This document shows positions 8,071 through 13,611 of a stretch of 13,611 nucleotides of DNA, piece after piece. The stretch is from Deltaproteobacteria bacterium (lineage in GTDB: Bacteria; Desulfobacterota; Desulfobaccia; Desulfobaccales; Desulfobaccaceae), in assembly GCA_016874895.1 (NCBI GenBank), contig VGSX01000073.1:1-13611 (forward strand), read 5' to 3'. The notes below the pieces were generated by a model. The model was given only the letters and a program-made list of their open reading frames with translations. It had not been told where the DNA came from and searched no databases. A program made the translations under genes and the position numbers. The first letter of the stretch is position 1, and every line of letters starts with the position of its first letter.

Positions 8071-8275
8071 GTAAGATGGAAATTAAATCCCCCATACACA
8101 GGATTAACGGGAAGGATAACTGAAATCTTAACAGAATTTCCTCTCAGCTAAAAAGAATAACCGGATTCCGTTCGCTCGGTTCTTTATATCGCATCATTAT
8201 TTAAAGCCGCATCGATTGTGAGGTGCCCCCCAAAAACAACAGTCTCATTTTGGAGCTAACGGCATAATCGTATAA
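8071..8275. other. Gap, no gene
   Basis: AT-rich sequence between the transposase remnant and the DUF2752 gene. Apart from the candidate terminator at 8150-8187, nothing coding is seen. An end of the former insertion sequence might lie here, but no inverted repeat was recognised. Confidence 0.4.
8150..8187 (-). terminator. Candidate terminator of the membrane-protein pair
   Basis: Read on the minus strand, AAAGAACCG pairs with CGGTTATTCTTT apart from a two-base bulge. The loop is about 13 bases and a T-run and TTAGC follow. It lies about 90 bases beyond the stop of the DUF2752 gene. The stem is AU-rich at its base, so its strength is uncertain. Confidence 0.4.
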
Positions 8276-8662
8276 TTAAGTTAGATAGTTTGCTTTAATT
8301 ATTAGAGCCAGTAATATTAATTGAAAAAGATCAACCCATACAATCCAAGAATTTGTTATTAATATAGGTATAATCCTTAAAATTACTTGAAGGAAAATAA
8401 ATACAACTATGATTTTTCCACCACGATGATACGAATCAGAAAGCTCCCAGTCGCCATTATACAAAGCAACAATGCTGCGAGTGAGTCCGCATGATGGGCA
8501 TTCTTTTCCGATCATTTTTTTTGCGAGACAACCAGGTGGTGAGAATTTAAAACCTAATGAATTTTTTGCGATACCTGGAATAGTCATAAAAAAGGGGGCC
8601 AAAGACGTAACTATTAAAATTATACCTAAGGCCCCACTTAGATACTTATATTCCCTTAACAT
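8276..8662 (-). CDS. DUF2752 family membrane protein
   Basis: A 128-residue protein with the family signature CPSCGLTR at residues 55-62 and a further Cys at 45 (SPPGC). Hydrophobic segments lie at about 10-30, 83-104 and 106-123, giving an inner-membrane protein with the Cys motif in a loop after the first helix. The role of the DUF2752 family is unknown; the CxxC pair could bind metal or form a disulfide. The ATG at 8662 lies 14 bases after the stop of the upstream gene, so the two are surely co-transcribed. The ribosome binding site is weak (AGAGAAG at some distance), which suggests translational coupling. Base composition is far more AT-rich than the flanking genes, a sign of separate origin. 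Confidence 0.8.
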   Translation of the reverse strand: MLREYKYLSGALGIILIVTSLAPFFMTIPGIAKNSLGFKFSPPGCLAKKMIGKECPSCGLTRSIVALYNGDWELSDSYHRGGKIIVVFIFLQVILRIIPILITNSWIVWVDLFQLILLALIIKANYLT

Positions 8663-8676
8663 ATTATTAAGAGAAT

Positions 8677-8994
8677 TTATCTTCTCTGAAGTGATCGTTG
8701 CATTTCCCGCTTTGCAGATTCACCTGCCGAAATAATGCTAAGGTATTGGAATCCAGAAACCACCACTCCTATGCAGCTTATTGTAAGAGCAACGATAGCA
8801 AATGTTCTTTTGGCCTTTTGGGAATATGCTATGCCTAAACCTATTCCTGATATAATTGCTGCAGGAATGCCTATAAAAAATGCAAAAGCACCAACACAAG
8901 GAATAAACGAACCCAACATTGCTATTAGGCCAAAAACAAAGCCGACCACAGATATAGCTGTAACTGTCCCAGATTCCTTTAACTCCTCTGACAT
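8677..8994 (-). CDS. Small three-helix membrane protein, DUF4190-like
   Basis: A 105-residue protein with three hydrophobic segments at about 11-30, 33-56 and 65-88, the first two rich in Gly and Ala. A basic loop, YSQKAKRT (57-64), and a charged C-terminal tail ending SLQRR suggest that the ends face the cytosol. The pattern resembles DUF4190-type small membrane proteins, which often lie beside other small membrane genes such as DUF2752; assignment is by shape only. The ATG at 8994 has GGAGG (9008-9004) 9 bases upstream. It is the first gene of a two-gene unit with the DUF2752 gene and shares its AT-rich composition. A 90-residue frame-shifted reading on the same strand is a shadow. Confidence 0.7.
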   Translation of the reverse strand: MSEELKESGTVTAISVVGFVFGLIAMLGSFIPCVGAFAFFIGIPAAIISGIGLGIAYSQKAKRTFAIVALTISCIGVVVSGFQYLSIISAGESAKREMQRSLQRR

Positions 8995-9010
8995 TGCCGA
9001 ATTCCTCCAT

Positions 9011-9386
9011 TTTATTTATTGAGGCAAGATTGCACCCCAGACTTAGCCATCATGGTCAAAAATGGCTTTGGAATTCTCTTTGCCCGAAGGCATACCCCAA
9101 ACTTGATGTCCTTAAAGCCTGATCCTTCTGTTGGAACCTTGATGGCATAAGTTTCCTTAATCTCAGATCATGGGCGGCCTTGGCTACAGCGGTCCAAACT
9201 AGGTTATTTAGTCTCTATGACCGAGACCGAAAAAATTCTCCCAAATGATAATATGCCCCTAAAACAAACAATCCTCCCAGCGGGTATATATCCAAGCACA
9301 TATTGGGCGAAAAATCAATTATTTTCTCTGATTTTGGGAATACCATATCCCTCGGCACCCAGAAATTCTAAGGCTGGTAGGTAAGC
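9011..9386. other. AT-rich gap between membrane pair and IS1380 remnant
   Basis: No gene is supported here. The part near 9011-9060 should hold the promoter of the membrane-protein pair. An inverted repeat GTCTC (9211-9215) / GAGAC (9223-9227) is followed by a run of A on the plus strand. It does not look like a terminator in either direction. The right end of this gap probably contains the outer end of the IS1380 element, but its terminal repeat was not recognised. Confidence 0.4.
9029..9059 (-). promoter_or_regulatory. Candidate promoter for the membrane-protein pair
   Basis: On the minus strand TTGACC (9059-9054) is followed after 19 bases by TGCAAT (9034-9029), about 35 bases before the start at 8994. 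The -35 is a 5 of 6 match and the -10 a 4 of 6 match, but the spacing is longer than the usual 17, so the call is weak. Confidence 0.25.
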
Positions 9387-10078
9387 CTAAGAACTCTTGG
9401 CCAGCACCGCCCGGTAGTGACGATCCAAAGAAAAGGGAGAGCCCTCATGGACATACCATCTCCGGGCGTGGCAAGAAACCCTGGCCCCTACTTTGATCAG
9501 GCGTTTGATGAGCCAGTTGATGGACAGCTTGACTTCTTCGCCCCAGACATAGAACTGCCGGATCATATGCAGCAGGTTGTAGGCCAGAATCCCCACCTTC
9601 AACCGGGCATGGTTGGCATCGAACCGCTGGCAGCTGGTCTTGTCCCACCGCAGGGTGTTCTTGCCTTCCTTGATTCGGTTTTCCACATCCCCCCTGCCGT
9701 TATAGACCTTGATTACCTTGCCGGCCGGCAATCAGGAGCTGGTCACCACAAAGCCGATGCGGGGGAACAACTCGCCCGGTGCCACTCGATCTTGGCCACC
9801 ACCCGGCGGGGCGTAGGCCAGCTCTTCGCTTGGTACCGGAAGTCCACCACTTTGACCTGAATCCCACTTTTGGCAGGACGACCCACCGGCCGGTTCAGAA
9901 GAGGTTCCAAGAGGTGCATCAGGATTGCATTGCCGGGTAGCCGGATGAAATACGTGATCCGGTGTTCTTCGCAATATTCATAGGTTTCCGGGTTGGTAAA
10001 AGCGGCGTCGCCCCGCAACCAGAAAAGTTTTAACCAGTCCAGGGCGCTGCTGGCTGCAAGTTTCCCCCTTCTGGGGCA
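9387..10078 (-). pseudogene. IS1380-family transposase remnant, broken
   Basis: The reading begins mid-protein, near ECPRRGKLAASS. It then gives the IS1380 hallmark LRGDAAF (second catalytic Asp), YEYCEEHRITYFIRLPGNA, RPVGRP and RRVVAKIEWH. At about 9775-9781 one base is missing: after WH the sense continues in another frame as GELFPRIGFVVTSS. A TGA (9734-9732) then interrupts it, and the same frame goes on as LPAGKVIKVYNGRG, ENRIKEGK (third catalytic acidic residue) and ends AVLAKSS at 9387. The TGA is one C-to-T change from CGA (Arg). At least the N-terminal half, with the first catalytic Asp, is missing, cut at the stop codon of the neighbouring nuclease gene. The element cannot move by itself. 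A perfect 14-base palindrome, TTGCCGGCCGGCAA (9718-9731), directly adjoins the TGA and is probably chance. Confidence 0.85.
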
Positions 10079-10079
10079 C

Positions 10080-11192
10080 TCAAAGGTCAACCTTGCGGAA
10101 GTCGATTTTCTCCGAGACTTTTGTGGAGCCGGTCTTTAGGGCCAGATCCAGGAGGTCTTTTCGCCGCAACTTGCGCAGGCCTTTCTCCAAACTGGTCTTG
10201 GTGACAGAGAGCAAAGGCCATACCTCTTCCCGGCTGAGGCCGGCTTCCAGCAAGACTGCAGTGACCTGCTGAGGGTCAAAGTCATAGGACACGGTCTCAG
10301 CGGGGCCGAACTGCATATCCCCCACCTGCACCGGGCCGAAGGCCTTCACCCAGTCCTTGAGGCGGCCGGTCAGCTCCTTCTCCATGTTCCTCAAGGTGAG
10401 CAGCAGGGCGGCGGCCTTTTCGGCCTGCTCCCGGGTGGCCGGGGCCAGGACCTCCACGGGCGCCAGGGCCTGAGCCATGACCGGGCAGTGGGCCGTAACG
10501 CCGCAGTGGGAGCAGAAGGAGCCGGGCTTGGGGTCGAAGTGTTTTTCCCTCTCGATCCTGGAGATTTTGTCCATGAGCGTGTCAGGTACTTCCTGCAATT
10601 CCGCCGGGGACATAAAAACCTCCACCTCTTTGCCATAGCGGAGGAAGTGAAGACGGAGCAAAATCTCGCCGGCCTGGGGGTAGACTGCCTGACGGAGGCC
10701 CCAGCCGTAGGTTAACAGCTGCAGGTCCTTCTCCACCGTCTGCGGGATCACCCGGCTCGTCTTCCAGTCACAGATCACCGCCATGTTGCCCTGCCGGAAG
10801 TGCCAGTCCAGCACCATGCGGAAATAACCCCGGCTCCAGGCGGTGGGCTGCCATTTGCAGTTGAAGGCCAGCCGGGCCTCCACGCCCCAGGCCTCCAGGT
10901 TCCGGGGGAGCAGGAAGGAGTTGACGAACCTGGACCAGATGGCCAGAACCTCGGGGTGGTCAAACCCGGCGGCGTGCTTTTCAGCCCACTCCCAGTCGGT
11001 TTGGCGACCATGCTCAAACAGGCGTTTGAGGTAGGTCTCGACCATTTCGTGCAGGGTCCGGCCGATGAATAAAGGTTCGCTCTCGGCCCGGGGGACGCCG
11101 TCCAGGTGGACGGTCTTGTAAGCCCAGGGGCAACGGTCATAAAGGTCAAGACGTGAAAAGGAATACTGCTTCCTCCGTTTTTGCGCGGCCAT
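10080..11192 (-). CDS. PD-(D/E)XK nuclease, RecB/Cas4-like with four-Cys cluster
   Basis: A 370-residue protein. Residues 10-60 hold YSFSRLDLYDRCPWAYK and the GRTLHEM motif (His48). The nuclease core has Asp129 (RMVLDW) and Asp142-x-Lys144 (VICDWKT), followed by Q158 and Y162 as in the QxxxY motif of RecB-type nucleases. Cys21 together with Cys227, Cys230 and Cys236 (FCSHCGVTAHC) matches the split iron-sulfur cluster of AddB and Cas4. The family resects DNA ends; here it likely serves recombination or replication of the element. The C-terminal 130 residues are helical and not recognised. The start at 11192 has AAGGAGG six to seven bases upstream. It is the last gene of the minus-strand set, 87 bases after the Gp3-like gene, and its stop lies right at the edge of the IS1380 remnant, so a few terminal residues could have been changed. 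Confidence 0.85.
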   Translation of the reverse strand: MAAQKRRKQYSFSRLDLYDRCPWAYKTVHLDGVPRAESEPLFIGRTLHEMVETYLKRLFEHGRQTDWEWAEKHAAGFDHPEVLAIWSRFVNSFLLPRNLEAWGVEARLAFNCKWQPTAWSRGYFRMVLDWHFRQGNMAVICDWKTSRVIPQTVEKDLQLLTYGWGLRQAVYPQAGEILLRLHFLRYGKEVEVFMSPAELQEVPDTLMDKISRIEREKHFDPKPGSFCSHCGVTAHCPVMAQALAPVEVLAPATREQAEKAAALLLTLRNMEKELTGRLKDWVKAFGPVQVGDMQFGPAETVSYDFDPQQVTAVLLEAGLSREEVWPLLSVTKTSLEKGLRKLRRKDLLDLALKTGSTKVSEKIDFRKVDL

Positions 11193-11224
11193 GGCCGACC
11201 TCCTTGAAAAATAGAGCAGCTCTC

Positions 11225-11268
11225 CCGGGAATCGGCTTCATGAGAAGCCTGTGGTGGGCCGATCCCGG
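11225..11268 (-). promoter_or_regulatory. Complex inverted repeat between Gp3-like and nuclease genes
   Basis: CCGGGAATCGGC (11225-11236) and GCCGATCCCGG (11258-11268) are complementary apart from one bulged A. A smaller perfect hairpin, GGCTTC (11234-11239) / GAAGCC (11244-11249) with a 4-base loop, competes for part of the left arm. Downstream on the minus strand an AGAGCTGCTCT palindrome and a T-run precede the nuclease ribosome binding site. It could act as a terminator, an attenuator or a processing site that sets nuclease expression. Confidence 0.4.
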
Positions 11269-11279
11269 AGGAGGCAGGG

Positions 11280-12464
11280 TTAGGGTGGGGTTAAAAGAGG
11301 GCCGGCTTGTCCTTGTCGGGGGGAACCGGATTGAGGTGTCTTTTCCCCTTGGGGGGAGTGGGAACGAGGCGAGGGAAATGCGGCCTCCTCCGGACCGATC
11401 TCCACCCTCAGGAGACCATCCTCCTGGGTGGGGAGTTCGGTAACGGTCAAGCCCTCAGCACCGACCGGATGGTGATCGGGTAAAGGGGCCAGCTGGTCCA
11501 CCGGGACGTCGCCGGCATCTGCGGATAAGGTAACCACCTGCACCTGGCTCTCCTGCCCCTTACCTTCCTTGTCAACCTCCGTGACACCTTTAGTCGCCTC
11601 CGCCCCCTCAGGTGTCGCGGTTTCATCCCCCATCCCTTCCGGGTAAAACTCCGCGCCGGTCTCCGCCTGTTCCTCGGGCGGTTCGGCGTGGGGTGGGAGC
11701 AGCAGCCGCCGGGCCTCCACCTCGATCTGCTCCATCCGCACCTGGTGCTCCAGGCGCCGGCGGGCGATGTGGTATCCCAGTTCGGCCAACTGCGTCTCCG
11801 AACCCCGGTATTCCAGACTCACCACGAACACCACCATGTTTTGTCCGGTCGTGGGCGTGGTGACCGTCTTGGGGGAAAGAACCAGGTGAAGGGGAATGCC
11901 CGCCAGAGGCCCGCCGGTGATGGTCTTGATGAGGGCCAGGGAAGAAAGGATGGCGTTGACGGTGTTCCAGGAAGTCGTGCGGAACTTCCACACGCCGCCG
12001 ATCCGGTCCGTGCCCTCGATGAGCGCCTGGAGGGTGCCCAGGATTTTGCACCGGTCCTGGCCGGTGTAGAAGGGGTCCTGGCGTTCACAGGGGCAGGGGA
12101 CCTCCTGGTACTTTCCGTTCTCCCCGGTGAACCGCTGGGCCGCCTCCCCATCCCCGGAGCACCAGCAACGGTTGCCCCGATAACAGGCGTACCGGGTCTG
12201 GAAGTTCAAGTCGATGTGGTCATAGAGCAGCCTGACCGGGATTTCCGTGATCTTGCCGCCTTCCGGCTTGAGCCGGGCCATCAGGGCCATGTCCGGCATG
12301 AGCCGCCCGGCCGCGTCCCGCTGCAGGGTGGTCACCAGAAAGTGGTCGAGTTTGCGGGGCTGGGCGAACTGCTTGCCGCCCTGGGAGGTCTTCATCTCCC
12401 CCTTTTCCCCGATCTTAATCTTGCCGCGTTCCGCCAATTGTGGCGTTAAACCTTTAACAGCCAT
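11280..12464 (-). CDS. Gp3-like / hydrolase or metal-binding protein, Cys-rich
   Basis: A 394-residue protein. The first 255 residues look conserved, starting MAVKGLTPQLAERGKIKIG. They contain six Cys that suggest metal binding: Cys94, Cys100, Cys102, Cys124, Cys126 and Cys139 (CYRGNRCWC, then VPCPC, then C). A well ordered block follows, with VWKFRTTSWNTVNAI (158-172) and GGPLAGIPLHLVLSPKT (184-200). I recall such proteins under the label hydrolase or metal-binding protein in integrative elements, and as related to the Gp3-like recombination directionality factor family; this is from memory. The last 140 residues are acidic, rich in Pro, Glu and Gly, and probably disordered. The start at 12464 has AAAAGGAG 9 bases upstream. 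It sits between lipoprotein and nuclease genes on one strand, so a role in DNA recombination of the element is plausible but unproven. Confidence 0.7.
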   Translation of the reverse strand: MAVKGLTPQLAERGKIKIGEKGEMKTSQGGKQFAQPRKLDHFLVTTLQRDAAGRLMPDMALMARLKPEGGKITEIPVRLLYDHIDLNFQTRYACYRGNRCWCSGDGEAAQRFTGENGKYQEVPCPCERQDPFYTGQDRCKILGTLQALIEGTDRIGGVWKFRTTSWNTVNAILSSLALIKTITGGPLAGIPLHLVLSPKTVTTPTTGQNMVVFVVSLEYRGSETQLAELGYHIARRRLEHQVRMEQIEVEARRLLLPPHAEPPEEQAETGAEFYPEGMGDETATPEGAEATKGVTEVDKEGKGQESQVQVVTLSADAGDVPVDQLAPLPDHHPVGAEGLTVTELPTQEDGLLRVEIGPEEAAFPSPRSHSPQGEKTPQSGSPRQGQAGPLLTPP

Positions 12465-12492
12465 GCGAACTTCTCCTTTTGATATAGGGTTT

Positions 12493-12828
12493 TTATTTAG
12501 AGGGGATGATGTAGGGCCTCACAATGCTCCAGCGGCATAAGGCGCCCCAAGAGCTTGAACCAGGCTGGTAAACATAGGGGTTTGGCGGGTAATAGCCCGT
12601 GGAGCCGTAGAGCCGGATAACCTTCTTCAGGTTACTGGGGTCTCGGCCCAGGTAGTAGTGTTGCTTGCCGGGCTCGGCCTGGGGGTCGTAATAGGTCGCC
12701 CCCACCCCCCGGCTCTCGTCATACCAGCAGGGGCGGGTACTGCAACGGTATGGGAGGCCGCCGCACCCGCCAACCCACAGCATCGCCATAAAAGCGGCCA
12801 GCAAGGTCAGTCCTTTAATCTTCGCCAT
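12493..12828 (-). CDS. Small lipoprotein, 111 aa
   Basis: The frame is open further upstream, but the start at 12828 is chosen because AGGAGG stands 8 bases before it and because a classic lipoprotein signal begins there. Lys3 and Lys5 are followed by the hydrophobic stretch LTLLAAFMAMLWVG and the lipobox VGGC with Cys22. The mature part is short, rich in Tyr, Pro, Gly and Ser, with Cys29, Cys34 and Cys98 and the segment YYPPNPYVYQPGSSSW (79-94). It should be anchored in a membrane and face the periplasm. No family is recognised. It overlaps by 22 bases the end of the 42-residue membrane-protein gene, and the Gp3-like gene starts 28 bases after its stop, so all are likely co-transcribed. Confidence 0.75.
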   Translation of the reverse strand: MAKIKGLTLLAAFMAMLWVGGCGGLPYRCSTRPCWYDESRGVGATYYDPQAEPGKQHYYLGRDPSNLKKVIRLYGSTGYYPPNPYVYQPGSSSWGALCRWSIVRPYIIPSK

Positions 12829-12935
12829 TGAGATTTCCTCCTGTCCCGGCGGGTTTTCCATCGCACCAGCAGGCCGCAAACCAGCCAGCCGGCGATGAAG
12901 CCGACTAAAAACCATAAAATGTAGATTCCTTTCAT
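12807..12935 (-). CDS. 42-aa single-pass membrane protein overlapping lipoprotein gene
   Basis: An ATG at 12935 opens a 42-codon frame ending with TGA at 12809-12807. The product starts MKGIYILWFLVGFIAGWLVC, has one hydrophobic helix to about residue 24 (GLLV), then a very basic tail (RWKTRRDRRKSQWRRLKD). The positive tail should stay in the cytosol and could touch DNA, RNA or lipid heads. Its last 22 bases overlap the start of the lipoprotein gene in another frame, so translation is probably coupled. A GGAG lies 11 bases before the ATG and a TAAGG closer in. No family is recognised. The nested arrangement recalls spanin pairs, but there the inner protein has a large periplasmic domain, which is lacking here. 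Confidence 0.55.
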   Translation of the reverse strand: MKGIYILWFLVGFIAGWLVCGLLVRWKTRRDRRKSQWRRLKD

Positions 12936-12962
12936 AGCCTTACTAGCTCCGTCTCCTCCTAG

Positions 12963-12995
12963 AAAAAGGGGAGACGGCGCCGGTCCGCCTCCCCT
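12963..12995 (-). terminator. dnaN: Rho-independent terminator after beta clamp gene
   Basis: On the minus strand, AGGGGAG (12995-12989) pairs with CTCCCCT (12973-12967). After one mismatch, CGG/CCG extend the stem to a loop of 7 bases, and TTTTT (12967-12963) follows. It stands 20 bases after the clamp stop at 13015. It separates the clamp gene from the membrane-protein and lipoprotein genes, though only 27 bases then remain before the next ATG, so some read-through may feed the next genes. Confidence 0.75.
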
Positions 12996-13014
12996 GGATT
13001 GCGACTGTCCCGGT

Positions 13015-13611
13015 TTACAGGGTCATGGGCATGACGAGGAAGAAGCTGTTGCCGTCGTCGCCCCAAAAGCGGACGGGCCGGCCCGGGCCCATGACGTCCA
13101 TGGCCACCTCGTCGCCCTTGATGGCGTCCAGGGCATCCAGCACGTACCGGGCGTTGAAGCCCAGCTTGAGGGGCTGGTCGGCATGAAATACTGCCTGAAC
13201 CGCTTCCTTGCCCTGGCCCACTTCCGGGTTTTCGTGGCTCAGAAAGGCATGGGACAGTTCCAGATCGAACACCACGCCCTTGAACCTTTCGTTGGACAGC
13301 AGGGATAGCCGCTTGAGTGCTCCGGCCAATTCCTGCCGGTTGAAGATAAAGCCGTGCTCATGCTGCTGCTGTGGAATGATCCGCCGGTAATCGGGGAACC
13401 TCTTCTCCACAAGCCGGACCGAGAAGTGCTCCCCGCTCCAACGGGCCAGCAGGTGCAGGGCCTTGTCTTTGACGCCCACCAGAACCGTGGCCTCTTTGGC
13501 GTTTTCCTTGAGGAACCGGGCGATCTCCACCACGGCCTTGATGGGGACCAGAATGCCCCCGCCCAGGTCCAGGCGGGCCACCTCCGGCATAGGCCGTTCG
13601 CTGACGCTCAG
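13015..13611 (-). CDS. dnaN: DNA polymerase III beta clamp, partial
   Basis: The last 198 residues of a sliding clamp; the first part lies beyond the right edge. The visible reading begins LSVSERPMPEVARL, the end of the first to second domain region that follows the TDGHRL motif in clamps. Then come KAVVEIARFLK, the hallmark FPDYRRIIP, a third domain with LSNERFKGVVFDLE and NPEVGQGKEAV, and the C-terminal peptide-binding end FFLVMPMTL. In E. coli the end reads VMPMRL, so Arg near the terminus is Thr here. The protein tethers polymerase to DNA and binds partners by a hydrophobic cleft. It is not next to dnaA or recF; it precedes element-type genes, so it is probably an accessory clamp of the mobile element rather than the main chromosomal one. 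Confidence 0.92.
   Translation of the reverse strand: MSVSERPMPEVARLDLGGGILVPIKAVVEIARFLKENAKEATVLVGVKDKALHLLARWSGEHFSVRLVEKRFPDYRRIIPQQQHEHGFIFNRQELAGALKRLSLLSNERFKGVVFDLELSHAFLSHENPEVGQGKEAVQAVFHADQPLKLGFNARYVLDALDAIKGDEVAMDVMGPGRPVRFWGDDGNSFFLVMPMTL

Noticed and set aside
9211..9227. GTCTC/GAGAC hairpin as terminator or operator
   Set aside because: The stem has only five pairs and the A-run is on the wrong side for a minus-strand terminator.
9718..9731. Perfect palindrome TTGCCGGCCGGCAA
   Set aside because: It lies in degenerate transposase coding sequence and is made of GC-rich codons (Leu-Pro-Ala-Gly); chance is the simplest reading.
12493..12935. Rz/Rz1-like spanin pair
   Set aside because: The inner protein has a short basic tail rather than a periplasmic coiled coil, and no lysis genes are near.
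1..13611. CRISPR array, tRNA or rRNA genes
   Set aside because: No regularly spaced repeats, cloverleaf-like sequence or rRNA motifs were seen on either strand.

Overview
The window looks like accessory bacterial DNA: a patchwork of plasmid- or integrative-element-type replication genes, a defence-type helicase and dead insertion sequences. Most of it is GC-rich with strong AGGAGG-type ribosome binding sites. A clearly AT-rich island of about 1.3 kb (roughly 8.07-9.39 kb) stands out. The style of the replication and recombination genes recalls mobile elements of Desulfobacterota and related Proteobacteria, but nothing here fixes the taxon. No rRNA, tRNA or CRISPR array was seen.

Left part (1-4.96 kb). 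A tiny membrane-protein gene (319-435, minus) is divergent from a 537-residue AAA-type P-loop ATPase with a winged-helix-like segment (747-2360, plus). It is followed by a COG5519/DUF927-type helicase-like gene (about 2595-4959, plus) that has no credible start and no stop of its own. The two plus-strand genes resemble the replication module of a plasmid or integrative element. The DUF927 gene appears cut at both ends.

Middle part (4.96-8.07 kb). A complete minus-strand gene encodes a phospholipase-D-like plus SNF2-type helicase (4965-7670), an architecture known from anti-phage gene clusters. Just upstream lies only the last part of its former operon partner (7684 to about 7782). That partner is cut by the 3' remnant of a transposase (about 7783-8070, plus), which also carries an in-frame stop. 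The frame opposite the helicase is open throughout, so the truncated DUF927 frame runs on as a misleading 5 kb open frame.

AT-rich island (8.07-9.39 kb). Two small membrane-protein genes, a three-helix protein and a DUF2752 protein, form a minus-strand pair with a candidate promoter and terminator.

Right part (9.39-13.61 kb). A decayed IS1380-family transposase remnant abuts a tidy minus-strand set. In transcription order this is a DNA polymerase beta clamp (runs off the right edge), a terminator, a 42-residue membrane protein overlapping a lipoprotein gene, a Cys-rich Gp3-like protein, and a RecB/Cas4-type PD-(D/E)XK nuclease with a four-Cys cluster. This reads as an element-borne DNA processing module: clamp, putative recombination-associated factor, exonuclease. 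The junctions near 4.96, 7.78 and 10.08 kb show repeated rearrangement, or possibly misassembly, and should be checked with reads.
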